Source: Bacteroidota bacterium (GTDB lineage Bacteria; Bacteroidota; Bacteroidia; 2-12-FULL-35-15). Taken from it: a stretch of 64,000 bases of DNA. Each line of letters opens with the position of its first letter. The first letter of the stretch is position 1. The notes under the pieces were generated by a model. The model saw only the letters and a program-made list of their open reading frames with translations, was not told where the DNA came from and ran no database searches. Positions 1 to 8,478 of the stretch are shown in pieces. Both the position numbers and the translations under genes were made by a program. The stretch spans positions 17,740 to 81,739 of the forward strand of contig JAOQAD010000024.1 in assembly GCA_025963775.1 (NCBI GenBank). Direction: 5' to 3'.

Positions 1-244
1 TGTGGCGGTCGTTCACGAGGTAAAACTCGCATCCTACGATCGGCTTGATCTTGTTCGGGTTCTCAGGGGTGTTATATTTTCCCGCTTCCGCGACGAATTT
101 AAAGACCCCGAACATGTTACCATGGTCGGTAATGGCCAACCCGGGCATGTTGTCGTTCACTGCTTTTTTGTACAGCGATCCTACATCGGCGGCGCCATCC
201 AGTAATGAAAATTGTGTATGTACGTGTAAATGAGAGAAATTCAT
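1..244 (-). CDS. dnaE: DNA polymerase III alpha subunit, N-terminal part (cut by window edge)
   Basis: This is the first 81 codons of a leftward gene that runs off the start of the window. The reading begins MNFSHLHVHTQFSLLDG and contains TDHGNMFG at about residues 39-46. Both are hallmark motifs of the PHP domain at the N-terminus of bacterial replicative polymerase alpha subunits; the metal-binding HxH is H7/H9 and D40-H41 follow. The spacing between the motifs is normal, and the ATG at 242-244 fits the usual start. DnaE is the catalytic subunit of the chromosomal replicase. The rest of the protein lies outside the window, so dnaE1 cannot be separated from a paralogue here. Confidence 0.95.
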   Translation of the reverse strand, partial: MNFSHLHVHTQFSLLDGAADVGSLYKKAVNDNMPGLAITDHGNMFGVFKFVAEAGKYNTPENPNKIKPIVGCEFYLVNDRH

Positions 245-465
245 GGGTTCCGGGCTAATTATGGGATTGTAAATTTACGAATAAAACAGGGATGTTTAAA
301 GGGTGTTCATAAGAATTGAAAATTGTTCAATCCTTTACCGGGAAGAGGTTCCGGGCTTCTGATCTTATTTCCCCGGCCCTGTTTAATAAACTCATTCTGC
401 ACGATGGCATTTTTCAGCAGGCATAATTTTTTATTCACAGGAATAAACCATAAAAATCACCAAAA

Positions 466-1143
466 ATGAAAAAAAACAAACCTGTACAGATCATTCTTTA
501 TTCGATCGCTGCCTGCATCACTATTGCAGCCTGCGACAACGCTCCAAAGGGCGATAATGCCACTATTACTGAAGAACAAAAAACAACCGAGATCACCGGC
601 CAGACCTTCATTCTTGACACGGCGAACTCTTCTATCCGCTTCATCGGGTACGGAGTGGGGAAAAACCACCCCGGAAAGTTTAAAGTAACCTCCGGCACTG
701 TAGCGATCAAAGGAAATGAGATCACAGGCGGTGAATTTACGATCAATGTACGGTCCCTGGAAATGGAGCAAAAGGGAGATATGTTCGAGAACAAGCTCCG
801 CCCGCATTTACTGAGCGGTGATTTCTTTGATGCGGAAAAATTCCAGACTGCAAAGTTTGAGATCACGCATGTGGAGCCTTACAAAGCTAATGACAAAGAT
901 ACTTCCATCGTAAAAGGTGCAAACTTTAACATCAGCGGGAACCTTACTATTAAAGATGTAACAAAGAATATTACTTTCCCTGCACATGTTGACCTGGATG
1001 CTGCAACATTGAAAGCACAGGCTGATTTCGACATCGACCGCACACAGTGGAAAATGAATTATGGAAATGACAAGACCTTAGGAGATAAATTCATCTCTGA
1101 AAAAGTAAATATTGAGTTCGACCTCCAGGCGAAAGCTCAGTAG
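466..1143 (+). CDS. YceI-family lipoprotein
   Basis: A 225-residue protein with an N-terminal export signal ending in cysteine-containing boxes (SIAAC17 and TIAAC23), so it is probably a lipoprotein. Residues 45-225 look like a YceI lipocalin-like domain: the entry strand (FILDTANSSIRFIGYGVG), the GGEFTINVRSLEM segment, LRPHLLSGDFFDAEKFQTAKFEI, and the closing DRTQWKMNYG. YceI proteins are beta-barrels that bind isoprenoid-like or other hydrophobic ligands in the envelope; the ligand here is unknown. The gene stands alone between leftward dnaE and a TonB-like gene and is followed by a clear terminator. Confidence 0.88.
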   Translation: MKKNKPVQIILYSIAACITIAACDNAPKGDNATITEEQKTTEITGQTFILDTANSSIRFIGYGVGKNHPGKFKVTSGTVAIKGNEITGGEFTINVRSLEMEQKGDMFENKLRPHLLSGDFFDAEKFQTAKFEITHVEPYKANDKDTSIVKGANFNISGNLTIKDVTKNITFPAHVDLDAATLKAQADFDIDRTQWKMNYGNDKTLGDKFISEKVNIEFDLQAKAQ

Positions 1144-1175
1144 TTCTATTTTGTTTGTGATTGTGATTGTAAAAG

Positions 1176-1208
1176 GCTCTCCTGCTATCCGGGAGAGCTT
1201 TTTATTTA
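1176..1208 (+). terminator. Intrinsic terminator after the YceI gene
   Basis: A 7-bp stem (GCTCTCC at 1176-1182 with GGAGAGC at 1192-1198) and a short loop are followed by a T-rich run. It sits about 30 bases after the stop of the YceI-like gene. Confidence 0.8.
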
Positions 1209-1270
1209 TACAATAACCCACTTCCCTTTTCGTTAGCCAAAAGCATCCCCGCGGATTTAATCATCTTCAA

Positions 1271-2128
1271 ATGAAAGAGTTCAGCGCGCGTCCCGCAAGC
1301 TTCGGGATCCCAAATCCCTGCCACGAAAGCTGGGATGCCATGACAGCACAGGAAAATGGTCGTTACTGCGGCTCCTGCCGGAAAGTGGTGATCGATTTCA
1401 CCCAAATGACCGAACAGCAGATCATCGATCACCTTGCCGCCAATACAGGGAAGAAAATGTGCGGCACCTTCAGACGCTCACAGCTACAGCCTCCACCGGA
1501 GAAACACAGAAATAACAAGGTGATCCGTTTCCTTGCCGCTGTGCTGCTTGTATTCGGAATGTCGCTCTTCAGCTGCCAGACGGATGAGCCTGTAAAAAAG
1601 CCGGATCCCGAGCCGTCGATAAGCCTGGGAGAGCCGGAGCTGCAGATGCCCGAAAAAACCGACAGTGTTCCCTATCCTGAAGTGATCATGGAAAAGCATC
1701 GAAAAGAAGGCCCGAAAATTCCTGTTATCGTATGCGGTGGAATAGAAAGCGAAGATCTTACCGGGATCATTATCCCCGACAGCACGGTCCCCGAACTCCA
1801 ACCCGAAGCTCCTATTCTTGGAATGATCTACGAGCCCATGCCAGAATACCAGGGCGGCGAAGCAAAGCTCAGGGAATACATTGCCAGCAGCATCCAGTAT
1901 CCCGACAGTGCAAAGAACAGCGGCATCAGCGGTACTGTTTACATCCGGTTCACGGTATGCGGTGACGGGACGGTGAATAATGCAAGAGTGCTTAGAGGAA
2001 TAGGGTATGGCTGTGATGAAGCAGCGCTGAAAGTGATCAGGGAAATGCCTGGCTGGAAGCCGGGAACAGTGCACGGTGCCCCTGCAGATGTGGAAATGAT
2101 CCTGCCTGTAAAATTCAACCTGAAGTGA
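1271..2128 (+). CDS. TonB C-terminal domain protein with N-terminal cysteine motif
   Basis: A 285-residue protein. The N-terminus (about residues 13-45) carries NPCHESWDAM...RYCGSC...VIDFT, a cysteine-rich cytoplasmic motif found before TonB-like domains in many Bacteroidota proteins; C17, C33 and C36 could bind metal or form a redox site. One membrane segment lies at about 84-103, followed by a proline/glutamate-rich spacer. Residues about 190-285 form a TonB C-terminal domain: PEYQGGEAKLREYI, YPDSAKNSGISGTVYIRF, CDEAALKVIREMPGWKPG. TonB proteins pass energy to outer-membrane receptors. No exbB/exbD or receptor lies nearby, so the partner is unknown. Confidence 0.85.
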   Translation: MKEFSARPASFGIPNPCHESWDAMTAQENGRYCGSCRKVVIDFTQMTEQQIIDHLAANTGKKMCGTFRRSQLQPPPEKHRNNKVIRFLAAVLLVFGMSLFSCQTDEPVKKPDPEPSISLGEPELQMPEKTDSVPYPEVIMEKHRKEGPKIPVIVCGGIESEDLTGIIIPDSTVPELQPEAPILGMIYEPMPEYQGGEAKLREYIASSIQYPDSAKNSGISGTVYIRFTVCGDGTVNNARVLRGIGYGCDEAALKVIREMPGWKPGTVHGAPADVEMILPVKFNLK

Positions 2129-2166
2129 GGGCTTCAGAACGATCATTTCCATCCGTCAATTTTCCT

Positions 2167-2174
2167 TATATTTG
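2167..2174 (+). promoter_or_regulatory. Predicted Bacteroidota -7 box of pruA
   Basis: TATATTTG matches the Bacteroidota -7 consensus TAnnTTTG, 54 bases before the chosen pruA ATG. The GTG at 2174 lies inside this box, which argues against using that GTG as the start codon. The -33 element is weak. Confidence 0.45.
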
Positions 2175-2227
2175 TGCCTCGAAAAATTATAATTCTTCAT
2201 TCATTTAATTTTTATAATCTCCCTCTT

Positions 2228-3862
2228 ATGCCAAAAGGAATTTACAATGTTCCGCAACCCTGGAACGAACCTGTTAAAAGTTATGCACCCGGAAGTCCTG
2301 AGCGCAAAGAGCTCCAGGCGATGCTGAAAGAGCTGCGCTCAAAAGAGACGGATGTCCCGATGTACATTGGCGGAAAAGAAGTACGCAGCAATGATAAAAT
2401 ACGCATCGCTCCGCCGCACGACCACAAGCACACGCTCGGGCATTTTCATAAGTCATCGAAAGAGCATGTAACGCAGGCCATCAATGCTGCACTTGCTGCA
2501 AAGCCCCAATGGGAAGCACTTGCCTGGGAACACCGTGCAAGCATTTTCCTCAAAGCTGCTGAATTAATTGCAGGGCCATACCGTGCAAAGCTTAATGCAG
2601 CCACCATGCTTGGCCAGTCCAAAAACGCATACCAGGCGGAGATCGATTCGGCCTGCGAGATCATCGACTTCCTGCGCTTCAACGTGATGTACATGACGGA
2701 GATCTACAAACAACAGCCTCCTGTTACAGGCGTTGGCATCTGGAACCGCGTGGAGCAGCGCCCGCTTGAAGGATTTATTTATGCGCTCACACCATTCAAC
2801 TTTACAGCCATTGCCGGCAACCTGCCTACTTCCTGCGCCATGATGGGCAATGTAGTGGTATGGAAACCGTCCAACACACAGGTATATTCTGCAAATGTTC
2901 TGATGGAGATCTTCAACAAGGCCGGCGTTCCTGCAGGCGTGATCAACCTGATCTACCCTTCCGGCCCTGATGCTGCTGATGTGATCTTCTCACATGCCGA
3001 TTTCGCAGGCATTCACTTTACAGGCTCCACCGAAGTGTTCCAGAACATCTGGAAAACGATCGGCAACAACATCCATAAATACAAAACCTATCCGCGCATT
3101 GTTGGTGAAACAGGCGGAAAAGATTTTATCGTAGCGCATCCTTCTGCAGATCCGAAAGTGGTAGCAACAGCCATCAGCCGCGGTGCATTTGAGTTCCAGG
3201 GACAAAAATGTTCCGCCGCATCCCGCGCTTACATTCCTTCCAACATCTGGGAAGAAGTTAAAACGCAGGTGGTGTCCGATTTAAAGTCCTTCAAAATGGG
3301 CCAGACCGAAGACTTCAGCAATTTCATCAACGCGGTGATCGATGAAAAATCCTTCGACAAGCTGGCGAAATACATTGACGCTGCGAAAGCTGACAAAGGC
3401 GTGGAGATCATCGCAGGCGGAAACCATGACAAATCAAAAGGCTGGTTCATTGAGCCGACCATCATCCGCGTGGATGATCCTAAATATGTGACCATGTGCG
3501 AAGAGCTGTTCGGCCCGGTGCTGACGCTTTACGTATACGATGAGAACAAATGGGAAGAGACACTGAAGATCGTTGATTCCACTTCCATTTATGCACTTAC
3601 CGGCGCTGTGATCTCACAGGACCGCTATGCGATCGAGTACGCTGCAAAAGTGCTTCGCAATGCTGCAGGAAATTTTTACATCAACGACAAGCCGACAGGT
3701 GCAGTTGTAGGACAGCAGCCTTTCGGAGGCGCGCGAGGCTCAGGAACAAACGACAAGGCAGGCTCCATGATCAATTTGCTGCGCTGGGTTTCCCCGCGCA
3801 CGATCAAGGAAACATTTGTTCCTCCCACCGATTATAAATACCCGTTTTTGCAGGCGGATTAA
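2228..3862 (+). CDS. pruA: L-glutamate gamma-semialdehyde (1-pyrroline-5-carboxylate) dehydrogenase
   Basis: A 544-residue aldehyde dehydrogenase that oxidises glutamate semialdehyde to glutamate with NAD+, the last step of proline breakdown. The sequence opens MPKGIYNVPQPWNEPV, typical of the stand-alone P5CDH family of about 540 residues. The catalytic residues are visible: E294 in VGETGGKDF and the nucleophile C328 in GQKCSAASRAY. The cofactor region FTGSTEVF lies near 265-271. An upstream in-frame GTG at 2174 would add 18 unrelated residues and overlaps a predicted promoter box, so the ATG at 2228 is preferred. No proline dehydrogenase gene is adjacent. A perfect-stem terminator follows. 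Confidence 0.95.
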   Translation: MPKGIYNVPQPWNEPVKSYAPGSPERKELQAMLKELRSKETDVPMYIGGKEVRSNDKIRIAPPHDHKHTLGHFHKSSKEHVTQAINAALAAKPQWEALAWEHRASIFLKAAELIAGPYRAKLNAATMLGQSKNAYQAEIDSACEIIDFLRFNVMYMTEIYKQQPPVTGVGIWNRVEQRPLEGFIYALTPFNFTAIAGNLPTSCAMMGNVVVWKPSNTQVYSANVLMEIFNKAGVPAGVINLIYPSGPDAADVIFSHADFAGIHFTGSTEVFQNIWKTIGNNIHKYKTYPRIVGETGGKDFIVAHPSADPKVVATAISRGAFEFQGQKCSAASRAYIPSNIWEEVKTQVVSDLKSFKMGQTEDFSNFINAVIDEKSFDKLAKYIDAAKADKGVEIIAGGNHDKSKGWFIEPTIIRVDDPKYVTMCEELFGPVLTLYVYDENKWEETLKIVDSTSIYALTGAVISQDRYAIEYAAKVLRNAAGNFYINDKPTGAVVGQQPFGGARGSGTNDKAGSMINLLRWVSPRTIKETFVPPTDYKYPFLQAD

Positions 3863-3900
3863 TTAATTTAATTCACCACAGGTAACACCTATTTCACAGA

Positions 3901-3930
3901 AACGCTTCAGGATGCTGAAGCGTTTTTTAT
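3901..3930 (+). terminator. Intrinsic terminator of pruA
   Basis: A perfect 10-bp stem (AACGCTTCAG at 3901-3910 with CTGAAGCGTT at 3915-3924) with a GATG loop is followed by TTTTT. The right arm and T-run belong to a 15-base sequence that recurs at 5597-5611. Confidence 0.9.
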
Positions 3931-3932
3931 TT
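3918..3932 (+). repeat. 15-bp direct repeat, left copy
   Basis: AAGCGTTTTTTATTT, identical to 5597-5611. It overlaps the 3' half of the pruA terminator and marks the left edge of the A+T-rich segment that holds the KAP-like ATPase gene. Confidence 0.6.
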
Positions 3933-3952
3933 ATATTTAATTATTAAAATTA

Positions 3953-5539
3953 TTAAAAAGAGTTTTTATAGAAATCGTAGAATTCCAACATTTTTGTAAA
4001 AAAAATTTTGAATGGCATATTATCAAAATCAATAGGTTTGAAGGTATTAGTGTCTAAGAATTGAATATTCGAATTTAGAAAATAACTAGCCTCTCCATTA
4101 TATCGGTTCGTTGAATTCCACTGACATACAATTTGATATGAGTAACCACAAATGTTTCCGTTTGGATATTCGAACGTCCGAGGTTCACTAGTGTAAATAC
4201 TCATATTGTTTTTTCCTCTTTTCAAAATTCGTTCTGCAAGAACAATTGATTTTAGAAAATCTATTACTAATTCCCTATTTATTACTCTAAAATTATCTTT
4301 TGATAATTTTAGTATGGTTGATCTAAATTCTATTCGACCTAGCAACAATTCCATGATTTCAAAAAAATAAATTACTGGAACATCAGCTTTACTTACTTTG
4401 ATTCTTTTAGAAGCAATGTGATTCGGATAAATATATTCACGATAATCGTTTTTGGATAAAATAATTTGTTCCTCAATAATTGTAGCGGAACTTTCATATT
4501 CAAAAAAATCCGCTTTAAATATTTTTCGAAGACTCATTACACCTATATCAACCATAAATGATAAAACATTAGCAACAACAATAAGTAGTTGATCCGGAAT
4601 ATTAATCTTAATCCCATTCCTTAAAAAACTATTAATTGCTTCATAATTTTTAAACTCATATGGTTTGATAGAATAAAATTTATCTATATATCCTGAAAAA
4701 TCAGTAAAAGGGCCATAAAAATGTTTATATATTCTTCTAATATTATTTATATCGCACACTATAATTATTTTATCGAAACCAAACTTATTCTCCCCAGTAA
4801 TTTTATTATTATGAGCGCTAAGAATATTAAATATTCTGAAAATATGAGCAGGATCAAGCCTCTCTAAATCATCAATTATAAGCACATTTCTCTTGCCTTT
4901 CTTTTTCAACTCTGATAGTGCCTCTTTTATAATTTGAGTTATTAAATTATTTTCCAAAAAGGTACCCAGGGTATTCTCAAATTCGGCTTGATATTTTTCG
5001 AGTTTTTTACTTGAAATTTCTATTTGTTCATTTAATTTAGTTTCAAATTTGCTAATATCCTCTACTAATTCAAAAACACCTTTTGAAACTTTAGAAGTGA
5101 GTTCCATTTCAACTGAAATTTTACTTAAAGCCTCAGTTAAATTTTTCAATAAGCTTAATGGACGCTTGTGAGCATATTTAATTAGAACACTTAGTTTATC
5201 ATACTCAATATCTTCAGAATATTGAATATAGCCGTTTTCAAATAGCTGCTTTATTATGTCAATTTTTATTAATTCAAAAATATTTTCATTCGATGAGACG
5301 ATATAGTTAACAGGAGAAATTATAATTGAATTAAATTCTTCTTTTAAGCTTGGTTCATTAAAATATTTATTTAAAAAAAAGGTTTTTCCGATTCCGAACT
5401 TTCCGGTAAAGAGAATATCCTTATTTTGATTTATCTTAAAATGAGAATTGAATTCATTAAAAACAGCTGTTAGCGGTATTGCTTGCTCATTTAAACTACT
5501 TTGATGGTCTATTTTTTTAACTGGGCTTGCTTCCTTCAT
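3953..5539 (-). CDS. KAP-like P-loop ATPase, A+T-rich, probably acquired
   Basis: A 528-residue protein with a Walker A motif (GKFGIGKT, about residues 46-53) and a Walker B followed by the LERLD signature (NVLIIDDLERLDP, about 218-230). A sensor-like strand IIIVCDINNIRRI lies near 258-270. Residues about 140-215 are rich in K, E and L and are probably a helical insert. This arrangement fits KAP-family/STAND-like NTPases; no nuclease or other effector domain is recognisable in the C-terminal half. The gene is visibly far more A+T-rich than both neighbours, with many ATA and AAT codons, and it is flanked by a 15-bp direct repeat. KAP ATPases occur in phage-exclusion proteins such as PifA, so a defence role is possible but unproven. 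Confidence 0.75.
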   Translation of the reverse strand: MKEASPVKKIDHQSSLNEQAIPLTAVFNEFNSHFKINQNKDILFTGKFGIGKTFFLNKYFNEPSLKEEFNSIIISPVNYIVSSNENIFELIKIDIIKQLFENGYIQYSEDIEYDKLSVLIKYAHKRPLSLLKNLTEALSKISVEMELTSKVSKGVFELVEDISKFETKLNEQIEISSKKLEKYQAEFENTLGTFLENNLITQIIKEALSELKKKGKRNVLIIDDLERLDPAHIFRIFNILSAHNNKITGENKFGFDKIIIVCDINNIRRIYKHFYGPFTDFSGYIDKFYSIKPYEFKNYEAINSFLRNGIKINIPDQLLIVVANVLSFMVDIGVMSLRKIFKADFFEYESSATIIEEQIILSKNDYREYIYPNHIASKRIKVSKADVPVIYFFEIMELLLGRIEFRSTILKLSKDNFRVINRELVIDFLKSIVLAERILKRGKNNMSIYTSEPRTFEYPNGNICGYSYQIVCQWNSTNRYNGEASYFLNSNIQFLDTNTFKPIDFDNMPFKIFFTKMLEFYDFYKNSF

Positions 5540-5543
5540 AAAA

Positions 5544-5551
5544 CAAATATA
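5544..5551 (-). promoter_or_regulatory. Possible -7 box of the KAP-like ATPase gene
   Basis: On the minus strand TATATTTG matches TAnnTTTG and ends only four bases before the ATG at 5539. If used, the transcript would be leaderless or nearly so. No clear -33 box was seen. Confidence 0.3.
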
Positions 5552-5596
5552 TTACGAAATAGTCATAACGGGCGTTTTTATCATTTTAATATACTT

Positions 5597-5611
5597 AAGC
5601 GTTTTTTATTT
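5597..5611 (+). repeat. 15-bp direct repeat, right copy
   Basis: Identical to 3918-3932. Joining the two copies would remove the A+T-rich ATPase segment and restore a pruA terminator followed by sequence of normal composition. Confidence 0.6.
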
Positions 5612-5704
5612 GCTGTTACCGCAGAATAAATAAGCCGACCGCTGCATCTTTATCGCAGGGATTAATGATAATTTAGCCTGCACATAATCAAAACTACTCT
5701 TATC

Positions 5705-6364
5705 ATGCGCACAAAATTATTTCCTGTACTACTACTGATCGCAACAAGCACCATTTTCAACTCCTGTAAAAAAGAAAGCGAGCCGGAACCGGCAACTGCA
5801 GCAGCACCATCCGGTGGTGGCAGCAGCAGCGGAGCTCCGTCCATTACTTCTTCCTTTTATTTCCAGGCCAAGATCGATGGAGCGTGGGTAACATACCAGG
5901 ATGGCATCGGCGGATTTACAAGCGGCACAGCCGGCAGTAACTACGGCTCTACTGTTAACCAGGAAGAGCAATCGGCACTCATGGTTACTTACCCGACCTA
6001 CTCAGGCGCTTATTTCTTCATTTTAAAAACATTTCCGGGAACGGCATCGGGATCAGATTATGAATCGATGTTCAGCGTGCGCACCTACACTTACGGGATC
6101 AATGCAGATACTCCCGGATACCCTTCCGGCGTTGACGGCGCAGGGATCGGCTTTATTGATGCAGCTGGCGTTGAATGGAGGACAGACTTCGGCACTCATG
6201 ACCAGGCAGGAAGCACGTTCAGCATCACCGAGCACATCGCTAATACCGATGGCTATTCTCACAGGATCTCAAAAGCTGCTTTTTCCTGCAAATTATATGA
6301 TGGAAACGGTAATGTAAAAACACTTACAAACGGAATTTTCCGCGGGCGTTCACTACTCTATTAA
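5705..6364 (+). CDS. Lipoprotein of unknown function
   Basis: A 219-residue predicted lipoprotein. The signal peptide ends in the lipobox IFNSC with Cys21, then a KKESEPEP stretch and a Gly/Ser linker (about residues 36-48) typical of a tether to the outer membrane. The remaining 165 residues are rich in G, S, T, Y and aromatics and look like a beta-sandwich; I recognise no family. The gene is monocistronic: it is preceded by the A+T-rich segment and followed by its own terminator. Confidence 0.75.
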   Translation: MRTKLFPVLLLIATSTIFNSCKKESEPEPATAAAPSGGGSSSGAPSITSSFYFQAKIDGAWVTYQDGIGGFTSGTAGSNYGSTVNQEEQSALMVTYPTYSGAYFFILKTFPGTASGSDYESMFSVRTYTYGINADTPGYPSGVDGAGIGFIDAAGVEWRTDFGTHDQAGSTFSITEHIANTDGYSHRISKAAFSCKLYDGNGNVKTLTNGIFRGRSLLY

Positions 6365-6383
6365 CACAGACAACCCGGTAAGC

Positions 6384-6412
6384 ACGCCTCACAGTAATGT
6401 GGGGCGTTTTTA
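6384..6412 (+). terminator. Intrinsic terminator after the 5705-6364 lipoprotein gene
   Basis: A 10-bp stem (ACGCCTCACA at 6384-6393 with TGTGGGGCGT at 6398-6407, one T-G wobble) with a GTAA loop, then a T-rich run. Confidence 0.85.
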
Positions 6413-6435
6413 TTTTCAATCTCAATAAATAAGGA

Positions 6436-6443
6436 TAAATTTG
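6436..6443 (+). promoter_or_regulatory. Predicted -7 box of the SDR gene
   Basis: TAAATTTG fits TAnnTTTG, 22 bases before the ATG at 6466. The -33 region is weak. Confidence 0.45.
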
Positions 6444-6465
6444 GGCATACCATTATTTCAAAAAA

Positions 6466-7197
6466 ATGAAAACCACAGGAAACACCATACTTATTACAGG
6501 AGGCTCATCAGGCATCGGGCTTGGCTTTGCAGAAGAATTTTTAAGGCTTGGCAACAACGTGATCATCTGCGGGCGCCGTGAAGATCGCTTAAAAGAAGTA
6601 CAACAGGAACATCCGGAAATCATTATAAAAGCCTGCGATGTTGCAAAAGCCGCTGAGCGCGAAGAACTGGCCGGATGGATCAAAAAGAATCACCCGGAGA
6701 TCAATGTGCTGATCAACAATGCCGGGGTACAGCTGCATGCGAACATCAATAAAAATGCAGAGCTTCAAAAGATCCAGACGGAAGTGGATACGAATCTCAT
6801 CGCGCCTATCCACCTGTCTTCACTGTTCATTGAATTGCTCGAGAACAAGGAGTCTGCAATCATTAACATTACCTCCGGGCTTGCATTTGTGCCGCTTGCT
6901 TTTATGCCGGTGTACTGCGCAACAAAAGCGGCACTGCATTCCATTACACTTTCGCTGCGCCACCAGCTGAAACATACTTCCATCAAAGTGTTCGAGATCG
7001 CACCGCCGGCAGTAGATACGGAGCTGGGGCACGATACAAGAGAAGACAAGGCCCAATCGCATGGTGGAATTTCTGTTGAAGAGTTTTTAAAGGAAGCCAT
7101 GGAATATATTTCCAAAGATGTTTACGAATCGGCTGTAGGAATGGCGAAAGGCCTGAAAGCGAAGCGCGAGGAAGCATTTGACATGATGAATAAATAA
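6466..7197 (+). CDS. Short-chain dehydrogenase/reductase (SDR)
   Basis: A 243-residue classical SDR oxidoreductase, probably NADP-linked because of the basic CGRRED after beta-2. It shows the cofactor motif TGGSSGIG (11-18), NNAG (84-87), the catalytic S137, and Y150/K154 in YCATK. The overall look (VLINNAGVQ, LRHQLKHTSIKVFEIAPPAVDTEL) resembles the DltE/YbbO-like SDR subgroup. The substrate cannot be predicted. It lies between two terminated units, so it is probably expressed alone. Confidence 0.9.
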   Translation: MKTTGNTILITGGSSGIGLGFAEEFLRLGNNVIICGRREDRLKEVQQEHPEIIIKACDVAKAAEREELAGWIKKNHPEINVLINNAGVQLHANINKNAELQKIQTEVDTNLIAPIHLSSLFIELLENKESAIINITSGLAFVPLAFMPVYCATKAALHSITLSLRHQLKHTSIKVFEIAPPAVDTELGHDTREDKAQSHGGISVEEFLKEAMEYISKDVYESAVGMAKGLKAKREEAFDMMNK

Positions 7198-7268
7198 GAC
7201 TAAATACACAAAGCAATAAATGCGGACTTCATCCGTTAGCACATTGCCGCACAGAAAAAAATTCCGAA

Positions 7269-8474
7269 ATGCAAACTGAACTGGAAAAACGCCTTGAAGA
7301 GATCGATCTCTGCCTGTTGAACGAAGACCTCAACCGTGCAGGACAACGCCTTCTCGACCTTACTTACGATTATGAATTCGGACAAGAGCACAGGAACGCA
7401 GCCCTGGAGCTTCGCAAAAAATACAACGAAGGAAAAGAGCTTGGCCGCGCGAAAAACGCAAATGAAAGTTTATCTGCCGGGTACCGCGCTCTTTTCGATT
7501 CCATAGTAAAGCTTCAGCCGCAATCGGTTCCCGCTTTATCTTCTCCAAAAGTGCTTGCAAGGATCAGCGACATCGGCAAGCAATTCCGCTCCACGCTTCA
7601 CAATTTTCATTTCCGCCCTATTTCTATCGACCTTGTTCAGGGAACGATCATCGGGCTGGTTGGAGAGAACGGAAACGGAAAAACAACGCTTCTCCGGATG
7701 ATCTGCGGCGACCTTGCTGCAGATGAAGGCAACATTGAATATTATTTTGATGGCGCTGCCACCAACGACTGGCAGATAATAAAGAAAAAGATTGCATTCA
7801 TTCCGCAGCGCCAGGAAAGATGGTACGGCACTATCCAGGACAAGCTTTCCTTTAACGCAGCCATCAAAGGCTATCACGGGGAGCTGAATACGGAGAAAGT
7901 GGATTTCATTATTCACCGCATGGGACTGACCAATTTCAGGGAGCTGAGCTGGACACAATTGTCGAGCGGATACAAGCTCCGCTTCGAGATCGCGATGGCG
8001 CTGGTCTGGGATCCCGCAGTGCTGATCCTTGATGAGCCGCTGGCAAATCTCGACATCCAGGCACAGGAGCTGCTGCTGCAGGATTTGCGCAACCTCGCCG
8101 ATTCATTGCGAAATCCCGTAAGCATTATCCTCAGCTCACAGCAGCTGCATGAAGTGGAAACGGTTGCCGACCGCATTATCTTCCTAAAGAACGGGAACGC
8201 GATCTTCAATGGCAACCTTCATGAGTTCAGGAAGCAGGAAACATCCCGCACCTTCGAGATCAACGGAAATTTCTCCTACCAGGAACTGCAAAAACTGCTG
8301 GAAGGCTGGAACGATGTAAGGATCGAACAATCGGCATCTTCATTCACGGTAAGCTGCTCCGACCACTACACCAAGGAAGAGCTGTTCAGGCTCCTGCTCA
8401 GCAACAATTACAGCATCGAATATTTCAGAAATATTTCAGGCTCCACAAAAAAATTATTCAGCGATAAATACTGA
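7269..8474 (+). CDS. ABC transporter ATP-binding protein with N-terminal helical extension
   Basis: A 401-residue ATPase. Residues 1-85 are a charged, helical extension not usual in ABC proteins. The nucleotide-binding domain follows: Walker A GENGNGKTT (about 132-140), a Q-loop region near FIPQRQERW, the signature LSSGYKLRF, Walker B VLILDEPLANLD and the switch-like SSQQLHEVE, with a C-terminal accessory domain of about 90 residues. The next gene, a multi-spanning membrane protein, starts four bases after the stop and is the probable permease partner. The substrate is unknown. An exporter or antibiotic-type system of the ABC-2 kind is an inference from the gene pair. Confidence 0.85.
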   Translation: MQTELEKRLEEIDLCLLNEDLNRAGQRLLDLTYDYEFGQEHRNAALELRKKYNEGKELGRAKNANESLSAGYRALFDSIVKLQPQSVPALSSPKVLARISDIGKQFRSTLHNFHFRPISIDLVQGTIIGLVGENGNGKTTLLRMICGDLAADEGNIEYYFDGAATNDWQIIKKKIAFIPQRQERWYGTIQDKLSFNAAIKGYHGELNTEKVDFIIHRMGLTNFRELSWTQLSSGYKLRFEIAMALVWDPAVLILDEPLANLDIQAQELLLQDLRNLADSLRNPVSIILSSQQLHEVETVADRIIFLKNGNAIFNGNLHEFRKQETSRTFEINGNFSYQELQKLLEGWNDVRIEQSASSFTVSCSDHYTKEELFRLLLSNNYSIEYFRNISGSTKKLFSDKY

Positions 8475-8478
8475 TCCG

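Noticed and set aside
2174..2227. N-terminal extension of pruA from a GTG at 2174
   Set aside because: The codon lies in the predicted -7 box and the added residues do not fit the family, whose start is at 2228.
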